Counted from the stretch's first letter, positions 1 to 11,646 are shown. The stretch: DNA of 60,000 bases from Hydractinia symbiolongicarpus (GCF_029227915.1 NC_079884.1:22694001-22754000), one strand, 5' to 3'. Made by a program: numbers and translations. Notes: generated by a model from the sequence alone, not told the origin.

Positions 1-197
1 ACCTTAAAATGTAAAAGCTATCTAACATTCTGCAATTTGTGAAAGTATTTTAGTTATACAAATTTCTGAAAAAGTTGCTCAAAAGATGATGATGGGCAAG
101 GCCTTAAAATCCAATATAACAGATATATAAACATAAAGTGTTATAGTCTCATTGTTGTTTTCTGTAACGTTTTTTTTTCTTTTATAAAACAAACATA

Positions 198-376
198 CAG
201 TGCCGCTATCAGGAAGCCTAACATCGTGTATCGTGTATCATGCGTGTCACCCACGATCCACGATCTTTGTCCTCAAAGGTGAAATAATGCCATCGTGGGA
301 GACGCGATCTATCGTGTCACGATGCATCATGAGTTTAACGATCATATAAAAAATAAAATCTTGTTCGTCACGATGC
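198..376. repeat. Left TIR and ATCGTG array of element 1
   Basis: The terminal inverted repeat runs to about 268. From 222 to 376 the hexamer ATCGTG or its complement CACGAT occurs at least eight times, in both orientations, with variants such as GATCATATA and ATCATG between them. The 10-mer TAACATCGTG occupies nucleotides 22-31 of the element. Dense short sites near transposon ends usually bind the transposase; that role is inferred here. Confidence 0.85.
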
Positions 377-599
377 AATTGTTTTACTGAAATGCTATAT
401 AATTTTTATTGCTTTAATAACAATTTAAACAAAAGCAATTAAAAAAAGATCACCGTATTTACATTTGCTGAAGTTTAACGACCTCTTCACATCTTAAAAA
501 TCTCAATCAAAATATACGTCCGCGATAGGTTTTATTCTTGACTAGTTTTTTCTATGTGTGATTTTCAACCAACTGTGATTTCTTCTTAGGCTGGACTTA

Positions 600-1020
600 A
601 AAATATGTTTGCCGTCACCGAGGTGAGGGTTTCAGCACTGACCCGGTCGGTCTTGATGTTATTTTATCTACGATATATTATTCTTATATTTTAAGTGAAT
701 GTACTAAATAGGAGGCACCAAAAACACAAAGCTTATGAAGCCTGCGACCAAAAAGCGGTCGGTGTTATTAGGAAGAATGTGAGGTATAGAGAACATTAAA
801 GTCGGCCCCTTTCCTTCATGCTGACGCTCTTATGCTCGGCTGGTGCATTACACTGAGACTCGAACGAAAGACTGAGACCATTTGGAACCATGCCACAAGT
901 CAGTCCAACCTTCAAGAGTGCGCACCCATGCAAGTTAAATATAACCAGAACATGGGAGAGGTTAGGTGTCCTGTACCTTAATACAGCTTTCGGACGAATG
1001 TTTTCGTGATGTAATACCAA
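600..1020. other. GC-richer unidentified segment inside element 1
   Basis: This stretch is clearly richer in G and C than the surrounding element and contains a short open frame on the minus strand that starts at a non-ATG codon. I see no protein motif and no RNA fold I can name. The rest of 377-1440 and 5115-6060 is AT-rich sequence in which I see no gene. Confidence 0.3.
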
Positions 1021-1440
1021 AGAAAAATCATGTTGAATAAGGTTTAAAACATCTTTTTAAAAGGGGAAAGAGAAATAAAAAATATCTAGAATTAATGCAA
1101 AAAGCATATAGCAAATCTGCCAACACATCATCGCGTTCAACGTTGTTTCAACTTCGCACTCATCCTTAATACGTTTCACAAAATTTATTTTTTACTGGGT
1201 TTCGTTTTAAGACTGGCTTTCCTGCATTTACAGAAAGAATTTATTTTATTTATTTTAGCACATTTATTCTTAGTCATGCCTCAAGATGGTTTTATAAAGA
1301 TCAAATTAATTTGAAAACTCTCTTTGGAAAAAAGTTGGTTTGTGTCAAGAAAAGAAAAGTTGTAAATGTTATGTTAAAGTAGCTAACTATTTTTATGATA
1401 AAAATTTACAAACACTTTACAAAGTGTAGAAAAGAAAAAA

Positions 1441-3168
1441 CTATCTTGATCGTCTTGTTCTTCTTCCGAGTTCGTTTATTGCCTCTTCGCATTTTCTCCA
1501 TGTTTCTTCTTCCTCCCTAGAACTCATAGTGTTAATTTGAAACACGTACTCTCTTATTTTTTCCAACTTGACTGGGTTGAGTGGTTTTTTTCCTTTTGCG
1601 CCACTGCAGTTGCTGTCTATTCTCTCCTCTTCCGAGAACATAGCAACAGCCAGGTTCTTCGCAAAATTCTTTATAGATTGTGAACTATACGAAATTTTTT
1701 GTATTTCGGGAAAGGACAGATCCGTTTCTTCCTTCGTTTGGTGTGACTTCCTCCCTTCCTCCCATCTGCATAGCGGAAACGGGCAAATTATTTTCGATGT
1801 TAAAAAAATCTTCCGTTGCGCTAGTCGGTTCTACAGACGTCGACAATGGCTCGAATGGTGCTGACGTGCTAAAAATATTTTTTGGAGTCAGCTTCGTAGT
1901 AAATTTTTTTGGTGGAGAAGCGTAGACAACCTTATTAGGATCAAGAATTGCCAATTTCCCAATGATTCGTTCTTGATTAGCAACGACTTGGTGAAGGATA
2001 CCCTGCAAGTAAACATTGTTTGCTTTTATTTCAGCAATCTGTTGAGCAAGCGGAGTGTTTTGTTGCAGGAGTCTTGAAAAGCAGGCACTGTGGTATTGCT
2101 GGGTTGCCGCTGTATCGACCTGTGTTGCAAATTGAACACCGCTCTCTTTGACCTATAATATGAATATAGTATATTTACACACATGACCAATTTGTAGAAC
2201 AAGTTAAATATAGAGAAAAAAAATTTTTAATTTACCCCAAAATCGATGGATTCGTTATCAAAATCTGGTATTTCGAAAATTTCAGTTGTTTTACCACTAC
2301 TTTAATCACCGGTACGTTGTAAAGGTTGTAAACAATCCATTAATTCTGTTTCATTCTCCCTGTTCTTTTTAGTTCTTACAACATCATTACATTATTTTCA
2401 TTCCAGTCCTTTTTATTAGCGCCTGCTCCAGTATCTCCAAATGTTATCATGGCAGGCTAAAAAATTATTATTATTACTAGCTGTGCTAAATTTCTAGGTC
2501 AGAAATTTTCTGATAACTTCTTAAAAAATTTAACATTTCTCTTTTATATCAGATTTAAAGAGCCCTAAAGACAAGGTTTATTATACTAACCAGTTCTTTT
2601 TTTACGAAGGTTTTCTTTTGGGTTGGCGTTTCTTTTTCTTTCTTTTCTTTTTCTTTCTTTTCTTTTTCTTTTTCTTTCTTTTCTTTTCTTGTTCTTTCTT
2701 TTCTTTCCTCTTCTTTTCTTTTTAAACGCTACTTTTTACATTTTTGTTCTTTCTCTTACTTCCACACTTTAAAACCATCACCAATGCCGTTTCTGCCTCG
2801 TCATCTCTTTCACCCTCCTCTTCACTGCTTTCAAATTTGTGTCTATTCTCAGGGTCATTATAATATTCCAAAAGCTTTATTTCTAAATTAGTCTTGTCAT
2901 CTACGTAAAAATATATAATATAAATATAAAAATAACTTTAGTCTATGTGCTTTACACAATTATAGTATAAAATTTGGAGTCATAAATTACCACTTAAATC
3001 AATGATTTCTGCTTGCTCTATTTGTCTTGGCAGCTGAATATCCACCGTAATGCCAACTTGGTAGTTCTCATTTTTTATGTATTTTGTTGGTAAGACCATT
3101 AATGTTTTATCCGAATTAAAATAAAATAAGCCATTTTTGTAAACTTTCAACAATTTTCGTGCAGACAT
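1441..3168 (-). pseudogene. BEN-domain passenger gene of element 1 (broken, multi-exon)
   Basis: Read from right to left. The first exon (3168-2983) starts at an ATG and encodes about 60 residues, beginning MSARKLLKVYKNGLFYF, with a donor GTAATT after a codon-1 G. A plausible second exon begins near 2904 after TTTTTACGTAG and runs into an acidic then Lys-rich tract encoded by the pyrimidine tract at 2618-2727. A later exon (from about 2152, acceptor TATAG) encodes a Gln-rich segment and a Ser/Thr/Pro-rich linker. The C-terminal part (1441-1670) has the layout of a BEN domain: MFSEEERIDSNCSG, then a Leu-x-Pro-x-Lys-Leu stretch (LNPVKLEKIREYVF), then WRKCEEAINELGRRTRR. BEN domains bind DNA in chromatin regulators. 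Several stops and frame changes between these segments make it a pseudogene or a gene with exons I cannot place. It lies in the same orientation as the transposase downstream of it. Confidence 0.6.
2618..2727. repeat. Pyrimidine tract (TTTC/TTTTC)n
   Basis: About 110 bases composed almost only of T and C on the plus strand, as repeated TTTC and TTTTC blocks. Read on the minus strand it encodes runs of Lys and Glu and sits inside the BEN-domain gene. Length change in this tract is a likely source of frameshifts in that gene. Confidence 0.85.
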
Positions 3169-3691
3169 CTTTTACTCTTTCGATGAAAGTCGAGATTGAA
3201 TCTTAACTTTAAACAACTGCGAATTATAACTGATGCGTTCTGTATTTTAGCTATTATTTGTCACATGACGAAGTCAAACATGAGAGCTTTGTTACGGGTG
3301 CAAAAAGTATTTTATTCAAATTGCCACCAAAAGTAGTTATTCATTTCGCTACGAAAAAACCTCCTTCACAGAGTTTTTTCTCTTGAGCAGCTTTGACAGT
3401 GGTTCTATAATTGAGAACGGGTACGGGTTAAACCATCTATTTTTTTCTCCCTTTTGTTAAATTTAATAGCCGCAGGAAACACTATGAAACCTCAAGAGTT
3501 AACAGCTTTTGTTTTAGTAAATTGTTTGAGGAGCAGGTGTTATTTTTTATGCTATTGTTACAACAACGGTACTTGCTTGTGAAGAAAAATAAAACGAATA
3601 AATGTTGTGGTTAATTGAAATATCTTTAAAACTGGTTAAACACACAAATACATTACAATGAAAATAAAATAGTAGCTTTAGCTGAATTATT

Positions 3692-5114
3692 TTAGTGCCC
3701 AGACGCCTTTCCTTCACGCTCAATAACAATTGGAACAACTTTTGTGATATGATTGATGTATCGCTGACACTTTTTCCAATCAACGGTTTTCAAAAAATCA
3801 CATATGCCATTTACTAACTCATCTTTTACAGATGGTTTAATTTTTTAACGTATATGATGTTTCAATTCATGCCATAACATTTCGATAGTATTAAGATCAG
3901 GACTCTCAGCTGGAGTTGCCAATAGTTTATGTTGTTGTCCTGAATAAACTTCACTGCTAATTTACCTAAGTTAAAAAAGAGGATAGATTATAAAAAAAGG
4001 CTGTGTAAAAAATTAAAACATGTTCTTATAAAAACGTACATTCTCGTTTTAAGGATACCTACTTTTATGCTTAGGATCGTTGTCTTGTTGGAATCTATGT
4101 CCGTCAGGGTAAACCTCGTTAATAAATGGAAGCAAAGTATCTTTCAATATGTCTTCATAAAATTCTTTTTTCATGATCCCTGAAAATATTGCTATTTTCG
4201 TGGGACCGCGCTTTGAAATACCAGCCCACACATGTACTTTATATGGTTGTTTTGGAGTAGGTTTGAGGCGTGGCAAGCGGGCTTTTTTCCGAAAACATAT
4301 TTTTCCATGCTTATCCATCATAATCGTAGATTCGTCGGTGAATATGATGTCGTCAAAGAGTTTCGTTGTTTTGTTGTAACTCCAAACAAAACTCTAGTCT
4401 AGCGACCTGGTTTGCCTTTCTTAGTAATTGGCAATATTTTGGACCACTTAACGTCCATCCCAATTTTTTCCTCGTTTTCTTTATTGTATTGGACGAAACT
4501 TCCAAATCAAATTTTTCTTTTATAAGTTTTTGAAGCTCTAAAGATATAAAAAAAAAACGTAATAATGAATGATATGCTTCTTAATGTTAGATATGTTTTA
4601 AAAGCAAGATTGGGAGAGAATTGAACTAAACCATATAAATTTTCATTTAACGAATGAAAATATTGTTACTAAATTGATTTTTTTCATTCTTCTGATAAAA
4701 ATATAATATAAAGTGTTTTGCCAACATTCGTACTCAGGGCTTTTTCTTAAGACAGAGAAGTTTTTCGGCTTTGCTGTGAAATTTTTGTTTGCTTATTAAG
4801 TTTGTAAAAAACAATAAAAAAAAATATTTTTAATTAAAAAATTTACCTATTGACGTGAGTTCATCATTTTTTTCGTAGCAACTGTCTATAAAATCATAAT
4901 GTCTTATTTCCAAAATCCTGCGTCGACCAGGTTTTGATTTTGACGCAATCGAACCTGTGTTTTTAAATTTCGCATATACGTTAGGTATTGCTTGTCGTGA
5001 TACTAAAGCTTTATCTTCTTTCAATAATATTGATGAAATTTCAGTAAATTTAATTCCTAAATTAGCGAGATTTACAATACGTTGTCTCAAGTATAAATTT
5101 AGTCCAGGCGCCAT
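3692..5114 (-). pseudogene. Tc1-like transposase of element 1 (broken, with introns)
   Basis: The start ATG is at 5114-5112. The first exon (to about 4840) encodes a helix-turn-helix DNA-binding half with a GRRR hinge, as in Tc1 transposases. After an intron the second exon encodes the end of the DNA-binding half and the catalytic half: the first Asp in FTDESTIMMD, a VHVWAGISKRGP motif, and the second Asp in QQDNDPKHKS (ending near 4054). A further intron precedes the last exon, which holds TPAESPDLNTIEMLW, supplying the catalytic Glu. The reading frame shifts by one base just before that motif, and a stop codon follows the HELKHHIR segment. The tail ends at a stop at 3692. Tc1-family transposases cut and paste the element at TA. 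The family call is firm; exon limits are approximate. Confidence 0.85.
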
Positions 5115-6063
5115 TTTTAACGTTTAAGATATCAAAAGTTGATAATAACTACGTATTTGTGGCATATCAAATAATAAAGGCATTCTTTTAAACATAATGT
5201 GTTATCAAATAATGACGTAAATGTATCATGTTCAACTGGAGCAGGACGGCAAGTGTGCAGCGTGAAACCAGTTATAAAAAACATTCACTTGTAGAAACTT
5301 TATTTTTTCAAAACAAAAATAATTAAATACTTATAGCCATACTAAAGAGAAAAAAATTTAAGCGGGAAATTAAATTTTTACGCAGGCGAAAAATCAAAGT
5401 GACCACGCGTGCGATATTAAATCTTTAAAATCTTAGAACTTTAAAAAAAATTTAAGAAGGAGAAGTAAAAACACAATTCCTTTACTCCTGTACACCGCAT
5501 AGAAATTATTAATTTCAGCGTGGGGAACACTTGAAGGGTATGTTCTATCAATGTTCACGTTCACGGCCAGGAATTAAAACCCTTGTCCGAAAAATCTTGA
5601 GTGTTTAAGTATTTAAGTTATTAAAATTTGTTACTACTTGTGCAACTAAAAATATTTAAAAATATTAAACGGTGGCTGATAACAACGCTAGCGATGGATC
5701 ATGAAAATCATTACTTAAAATAATATTCTGTTTTGTTAATGATTTTTTTTTATGTTTTAATTATTTTGTTTTAGTTATTTTTTCAAGTTTAATTTTTCAA
5801 AGAACGACTATAAAAAGCTTAAAGTTAAAAAGCTTGAATTTTAAAGGTACTAAAAAGCTACTGAGCGCAAGATGTAAATTCGCCGTATTCCTTTAACCAT
5901 ATCTATAATAATTAGTGCAGCCATAAGTAAAAAAGCAAATCAAATAAATAGGCTTCTAAAAAAAGATTTGTGTTAGCCTTCTTAAATCATCCGTATTACG
6001 CAACTCTTATAATTTAGGAGAGCTTTTGCAAATCAAAGAAAAACAGAAATTTGCATAAATGAA

Positions 6064-6248
6064 TCGTAATTTCCATCGCGAAACTATCGTGGTTTTTATG
6101 ATCCATCGCGATGAACATGATCATCACGATAGTTTCGTGATCTACTATCTAATATTTTTATAATCATGACAGACACGATAGGATCGTGGATCGTGGGTGT
6201 CGCGCATGATACACGATCACGATGTTAGGCTTCCTGATAGCGGTACTG
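6064..6248. repeat. Right TIR and ATCGTG array of element 1
   Basis: The terminal inverted repeat occupies about 6180-6248. ATCGTG/CACGAT occurs at least seven times between about 6089 and 6225, mixed with near-matches such as ATCGCG and TTCGTG. It mirrors the left end in density and orientation mix. Confidence 0.85.
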
Positions 6249-6250
6249 TA

Positions 6251-8121
6251 ATATAAGGGTTAACTTTTCCCTCTTATTTCACATTCTTAGAAAAAACACT
6301 TAGCAGGGTAATAATAAAAATGTTTCCTGATTAGCTACTTGGGAGGGGAGGAGAGGAAAGGGGGGGGGGAGTTTTACTACTACTAAGTCCAGTTATTTAC
6401 TAACTCCCAAAATAATGCTTAATATTTTCTATCTGGCTAATTTCCATGAAAATATTTTTTAAAATCAAGATTTAGAAGTTGTTGCTATGGCAATAGTATT
6501 CGTCCACTATTTCATTAACACAACTTAGCCATTTAAAAGTTGACATATTAACTGGTGGTGTTTTTAAAAAAGGTAGAGGCAGCAAATTTGATGAGTAAAG
6601 ACACTGTTTTTAAACAGGCTTAAATAAACTTTATTATTTGTTATTGCGTATTTTCATTTCTTTTGTGTAGCCAAGGTGTTGTGATTGTTAACTTTATTTG
6701 CATCTCACTTATCACACAGTCCCATCTTTATTTATTTAGAGGCTTGTTGGTGCTATCACTATTAGGCACCTAACATTAGCAATTAAGCCCACACCAAATA
6801 TTAGGTGTGTACCACAATTCTGTGTTTTCCATATGGTGCAGCCTGAAAAGTAACCAGGAAAAATAACGCTTAAACAATACTTTGTTATAGTTAAGATTAC
6901 GAGCACTAACTTTTCTTTGATTTGATTAAGTATTTTCGTTTCACGGAAAGATTGTGAGCACTAACTATTCTTTGCTTTGATTGGAATAAAAATGAGAGGT
7001 GTCATGCGGAATATATTTGGCACAATATGCTTCTATTGTCAAAGCTACTAACTACGTCAAATTCAAAATACACTTAAAAGCCTACTCAGTATCACAAAAC
7101 CATCAATAACAACCTTAAGCTTCACAACATAAGCACAACATAGGCTCAACATCATTTTTTTACTTTGGGATCTCTCCTGCTATCCTGTAACAAGTATTAA
7201 AGTAAAGGTTAATAGGATACTCTACATGATTATTATTATTTATTTGATTATTTTTTTTATATTCCCCACTTCACATTTTTATATTCCCCACTTCACATTG
7301 CCTAATATCCAATCTTTATACCTAAAATTACTATTATGTTTCTCAAAAATCATATAATTTTTGACCTTGACCTAATTTTTTACATGCTTTATTTTCTATG
7401 AGTAATCAAAATGTTTTTACCCAGTAAGAATTTAGTAAACTAAATCCAGCAAATAGGCAAGACAAAAGATGAAAATTTAGCATAATTTATATCTTTTGCT
7501 ATTAGTTTTGTGTAAGGCGAAATTAAAATACTGTTACAACCAAATGGTTATACCCAATTTTATTTCTTGAATTACTGTCTCAAACAAGTATCTTGATTCG
7601 TTTTTCTTCTAAATGCACTCTAAACTCACAAGCTAGGGCTCAGGTTCCTTTTTTTTCGTTTTTTAAATTTTTTTGCTACAAAATGCAAAAACCACCGACA
7701 CAAAAACATTTTTTTGTCTGTCAATTTTCACTTTGTAACAAAAATCAGATCTTATTTATCATATAGTGTATCACAGCCTTAAAGCTCAAAATTTGTTAAC
7801 TTTAATTGTACCCCATTTTTTTTTTATATTCCCCACTTCACATTGCCTAATATCCAATCTTTATACCTAAAATTACTATTGTTCACAATCACTTTAACGC
7901 CACTTTTGTTTTTGGGATTTGCAATTGCAATATTTTCACATTTTTTCACGTGTCTGTCTTGTTTTGTAGTGTTGTCGGTGTAAGTTGTGTGTTTTGTATT
8001 GCCCATGGTGGCTGTCATACTTCAAGCTCTGCTATCTTTGGCAGTTTCCGAAGTTTACTAGGGCATAATCTTTAATCAATAATGTATTTATCTAGTAAAC
8101 TGAAATATATGTTTATTTTAT
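6251..8121. other. Intergenic, AT-rich, with one dispersed direct repeat
   Basis: I see no gene I can support. A 60-bp sequence beginning TATATTCCCCACTTCACATT occurs at 7274-7336 and again at 7828-7881. The left copy is preceded by an extra 19-bp partial copy. A short minus-strand open frame over 7824-8018 is partly made of the right copy, so I do not treat it as a gene. Confidence 0.6.
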
Positions 8122-8229
8122 TCATTCATTCAAGCACAACTTCCTATTGACAAAAGAAGGATTCTGACTGCTGTAACCTAATAATGAAAAAAATCTAAAA
8201 AAGGTATACAAGATTATTGGAAAACATAC

Positions 8230-8334
8230 CTTCCCATATTCTTCTTCCAATGATCTACTTGTTCTCAGCAAGTGGTTTTCTTTTAACCAGCCATATATCA
8301 AAGGTATCACACTGTCAATTGTTTGAAAACTCAT
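8230..8334 (-). CDS. First coding exon of a LisH-domain gene (candidate)
   Basis: On the minus strand an ATG (8334-8332), in good context after AAAAA, opens 35 codons that end exactly at a GTATGT donor (phase 0). The sequence IPLIYGWLKENHLLRTSRSL has the spacing of a LisH motif, a short dimerisation helix pair found at the N-terminus of many eukaryotic proteins (Ile/Leu-x-x-Tyr-Leu-x-x-x and Ala/Ser-x-x-Leu). A splice acceptor (TATATTTAG) lies just upstream of the ATG. I find no following exon on the left before the Tc1-like element begins. It could be the start of a gene whose other exons are short and unrecognised, or a relic. Confidence 0.4.
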
Positions 8335-8647
8335 TTTTTCCCAGTCTATTTCATTTCTAAATATACAAATAATAAAAATCATTAAAAGCTTTTTGGCTCA
8401 ACTTCTCACTGCAAATCTGCTTTATTAACAACACCTTATCTTCTGCGGTTTATGTGTGGCACTCTGTCAAAAATATATAAATATTGTAAAAAGCATTAAT
8501 AGAACAAAAACATAGAAATTAATAAGATCTTCCATTTGTATTCATGATTGCTATGCTTTAATTTTATGTGTCATCTTGTAGAATATTTTTTCATAAAGTA
8601 TTTCACAATGACCCAGTGGTTTTTGAGAAAGTGTAAATCTCAAGTTA
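8335..8647. other. Intergenic, nothing recognised
   Basis: AT-rich sequence with no open frame, repeat or RNA signature that I can support. Confidence 0.5.
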
Positions 8648-8842
8648 TGGTCAAGATTTTTATGCTTACTTTTGTCTCACTACCATACAACATAACACTT
8701 CTCACACAGGCCTCATATAACCTACCTTTCTTACCTCAATTGACAAAACTCTCCAAGTCAACAAGGGAAGTAATTCTCTGAACTTTTTTTCAAGAAGAAC
8801 CTATCCTACAAGTAACACTTCTGCAAACAATCCCTTCACTAC
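8648..8842 (-). mobile_element. RTE-like LINE, 3'-part fragment (antisense)
   Basis: This stretch matches, with scattered differences, the minus-strand LINE copy at about 31325-31520. Shared landmarks include TGTCTCACTACC, CATAACACTTCT and CACAGGCCTCAT. It corresponds to the coding region after the zinc finger and contains no intact frame. It abuts a SINE fragment on the right. Confidence 0.8.
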
Positions 8843-8950
8843 CACTAAATGAGCTTAAATACTCTAGGAGTCCCCAACCAAAGCCATGACCCCTCCTGGA
8901 AATAATAGACATGATATATATCCCTCAATATTTGTAAGGTTATCCATGTA
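8843..8950 (+). mobile_element. 3'-part of a tRNA-derived SINE
   Basis: This stretch is the reverse complement of the distal part of the SINE at 44481-44815. Shared blocks include TTAAATACTCTAGGA, CCTCCTGGAAATAATAGACA and the end ATGTAAAATATGCAC. The tRNA-like head is missing here, so this copy is 5'-truncated or was cut when the neighbouring LINE fragment joined it. Confidence 0.75.
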
Positions 8951-9242
8951 AAATATGCACTACTATTTAAGTCATTAATACAGGAACATGTGTCAATCCA
9001 GTCTTTTAAGTCATAAAGAAATGTAAGGGCTATGAGAGATAACAACTCTTCAGATTTAAAGACCCAACAACCCTCTCTTTATTAATATTAGAACCGTATC
9101 CACTTTTCTTGGACTAACAATGTTTTCTTTTCTTTTATGTGCTGCCATGACACTGGTTGAATATGACTCATGCAACAAATCGAACAAGCTATAACAAACT
9201 GGTTAGCACTGTGCACTGTTGACTAAGTGATTGATAATCACC

Positions 9243-11530
9243 CTAGCTTCAAAAAGTCTGGAAGCTGAAGGAAGAGATTGTAGCAAGACAATTTAGTGCA
9301 AAAGTTCAGCAGTTAGCCCACAATGGTCAATGTGATAGTGACAATGTTGAAAGTACTTGAACTACTTTGAAGAATTGTCTTCTAGAAGCTTCTGATGATA
9401 CCTGTGGGTGGACAAAAGGACCAGCTAGACATAGACAGACCTGGTGGTGGAATAATGAGGTTGACCAGTGTATAAAGGAAAAGAGGAAACTTTGGAAAGA
9501 GTGGAAGTCGGGTGGTAGTAAAAATATTTACTTAGAAGCTAAGCGTCGCACTCGTACAGCAGTGTATAAGGCAAAATCAGAAGCAGAGAGAAACAGATTT
9601 GTAGATGTGTTAAGAAGGGAAGACCAGCGCAATGAGGTATTAAAGATAGCAAAGCAAATGAAGAAGACTAATCAAGATGTTGTAGGTGAGAAGTGTATAC
9701 GTAATGATGAAGGTGTTTTGGCTACCACAGAGGAGGAGAAAAGGGTAGCTTGGAAGAATCATTATCAGAGGTTCCTTAACACTAAGTTTGATTGGGACTA
9801 GGATAATTTGTCTGATGATGATGTTGTAGAAGGGCCAGTTATGCAGATCAAGACAGAATGGGTAGTGGAGGCTATTAGGAAATTGAAGATTGGCAAGGCT
9901 GCAGGAGTATCAGGTATTGTTGCAGAGATGGTAAAAGCATCTGGATATATTGGAGTTAAGCTTATTACAAGTCTTGCTAACCAGATTATAAAGGATGGTG
10001 CTATTCCGAGTGAGTGGCAGTCGAGTGTAATAGTGAATTGTTTCAAGGGCAAGGGTGATGCATTAGAAAGGGGTAACTATAGAGGTTTGAAGTTGGTTGA
10101 TCAAGTAATGAAAGTTATTGAAAGAGTGATTGATAAGTTACTTAGAGAAAGAATTGATATAGATAAGATGCAATTTGGTTTTGTTCCAGGGCGTGGCACT
10201 ACAGATGCAATATTTTTACTCAGACAACTTCAGGAAAAGTATTTAGTAAAGAGAAAGAATCTCTATTTTGCCTTTGTAGATTTAGAGAAAGCTTTTGATA
10301 GAGTGCCACGTAAAGTTATTTGGTGGGCTATGAGAAAATTAGGTGTGGATGAGTGGCTAGTTACGATGGTACAGTCTATGTGCAGCAATGCTAGAAGTCG
10401 TGTCAGGATTAACGATTCACTTAGTGATGAATTTAGTGTAAATGTTGGTGTACATCAGGGTTCTGTACTTAGTCCTTTGTTGTTTATTCTAGTCTTAGAA
10501 GCGCTGTCGATGGAGTTCAGAACAGGTTGTCCATGGGAGTTATTGTATGCAGATGATTTGGTTCTCATAGCAAAGTCGATGGAAGAATTAGTTGAAAGGT
10601 TTGAGAAGTGGAAGAAAGGACTAGAAGAGAAAGGGCTAAAGGTAAACACAGCAAAGTCTAAAGTCATGATTAGTAGCATTGCAGCCAAGTGTGACCTTGT
10701 AGTTGGAAAGTGGCCTTGTGGAGTTTGCAGGAAAGGGGTTGGTAGTAACTCAATTTTTTGTCAAACTTGCAAGCATTGGGTACATAAGAAGTGCAGTAGT
10801 ATTAGTGGAAGGTTAAGAGCTGACATTCAGTTTGTATGCAAGCGTTGCAAAGGTGAGATTATAGAGAATGAAGTATTTCCAGCTTTAATGATGTACAACA
10901 GTGGCTCGTTAGAGATAGTTGAGAACTTCTGTTACTCAGGTGATATGTTGGGCAGTGAAGGGGGTGTTGGAAAAAGTGTTACTTGTAGGATAGGTTCTGC
11001 TTGGAAAAAGTTCAGAGAGATACTTCCTTTGTTGACTAGCAGAGTCTTGTCAATTGAGGTAAAAGGTAGGTTGTATGAGGCCTGTGTAAGAAGTGTTATG
11101 TTGTACGGTAGTGAGACATGGGCAATGAAGCAGGAAGATCTTGACCGTTTAGAAAGGAATGATATGCGAATGGTTAGGTGGATGTGTAACGCCAGTCTGA
11201 GAGACAGAAAGGGTTCAGATAAGAAGCAGGCTAAGTCTCTGTAGAATTAAAGATGTTATCCAGATAAGAAGATTGAATTGGCTGGGCCACTTGGAAAGAA
11301 TGGAGGAGGATAATTAAGTAAGAAAGTGTAGAGACTTGATAGTTCCTGGGGCAAAGCCCAGAGGCAGACTGAGAAAGACTTGGCAGGAGGTTATAAGGAC
11401 AGACTTGATACAGAGGAAGTTGAGTTTAGATCTAACACAGTCTAGATCAGATTGGAAGAGGGTCATTAATATACCCCGTCCAACCCATGCTAGCATGGAA
11501 AACGGACGTTAAGCCGAGAATGATGATGAT
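9243..11530 (+). mobile_element. RTE-like LINE copy 1 (5'-truncated)
   Basis: The copy lacks the endonuclease and starts in the linker before the reverse transcriptase. Its 3' end reads CCAACCCATGCTAGCATGGA then AAACGGACGTTAAG and stops in a short GATGATGATG run. That ending is typical of RTE-like elements of marine invertebrates. It is in inverted orientation relative to the fragment at 8648-8842 and is the same family as the copies at 30949-33780 and 35538-36376. A nonsense codon and a frameshift show it is dead. Confidence 0.85.
9367..11244 (+). pseudogene. LINE reverse transcriptase with PHD-like zinc finger (copy 1)
   Basis: Two open stretches (9367-9801 and 9808-11244) are one ORF2 split by a stop: FDWD is followed by TAG where the sister copy at 31652-32899 has Glu. 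The second stretch has the reverse transcriptase core: MQFGFVPGRGTTDAI, FVDLEKAFDRVPR (motif A), VGVHQGSVLSPLLF (motif B) and LLYADDLVLIA (motif C). After the polymerase comes a zinc finger with the pattern CGVCRKGVGSNSIFCQTCKH and a following WVHKKC, then VCKRC, giving C4-H-C3 spacing as in PHD fingers. The C-terminal region carries YGSETWAMK and the closing WMCNASLRDR. The frame is lost after KGSDKK, where the sister copy continues DELRSRLSLRR. Confidence 0.88.
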
Positions 11531-11646
11531 GTCAATAAATATAACTTTACTGTTGCTCTAGGTGCATAGTTTCCTTGCAAAACGTCAATAAATGTCAATA
11601 AATATAACTTTACTGTTGCTCTAGGTGCATAGTTTCCTTGCAAAAC
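11531..11646. repeat. 63-bp tandem duplication at the LINE 3' end
   Basis: The unit beginning GTCAATAAATATAACTTTAC at 11531 is repeated from 11594, with a period of 63 bp and just under two copies. It starts exactly where the LINE's GATGATG tail ends, so it may be a target-site effect of that insertion or a later slippage. Confidence 0.85.

Larger units (their letters stand above)
198..6248. mobile_element. Tc1/mariner-like element 1 (complete, 6.05 kb)
   Basis: The two ends are inverted copies of each other over about 70 bp with a few differences. The outermost bases are CAGTGCCGCTATCAGG on the left and the complement of a CAGTACCGCTATCAGG end on the right. Both are flanked by TA (196-197 and 6249-6250), the target duplication of Tc1/mariner elements. 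Inside, on the minus strand, are a broken intron-containing Tc1-like transposase (3692-5114) and a broken BEN-domain gene (1441-3168). Both ends are packed with the hexamer ATCGTG/CACGAT. Six kb is several times the usual 1.3-2.5 kb of Tc1 elements. The lesions in both genes suggest this copy is no longer autonomous. The element family and boundaries are seen directly; the loss of activity is inferred. Confidence 0.9.

Noticed and set aside
796-1020. A 74-codon minus-strand frame in the GC-richer part of element 1
   Set aside because: Its start is not an ATG, and the sequence has no recognisable domain or splice context.
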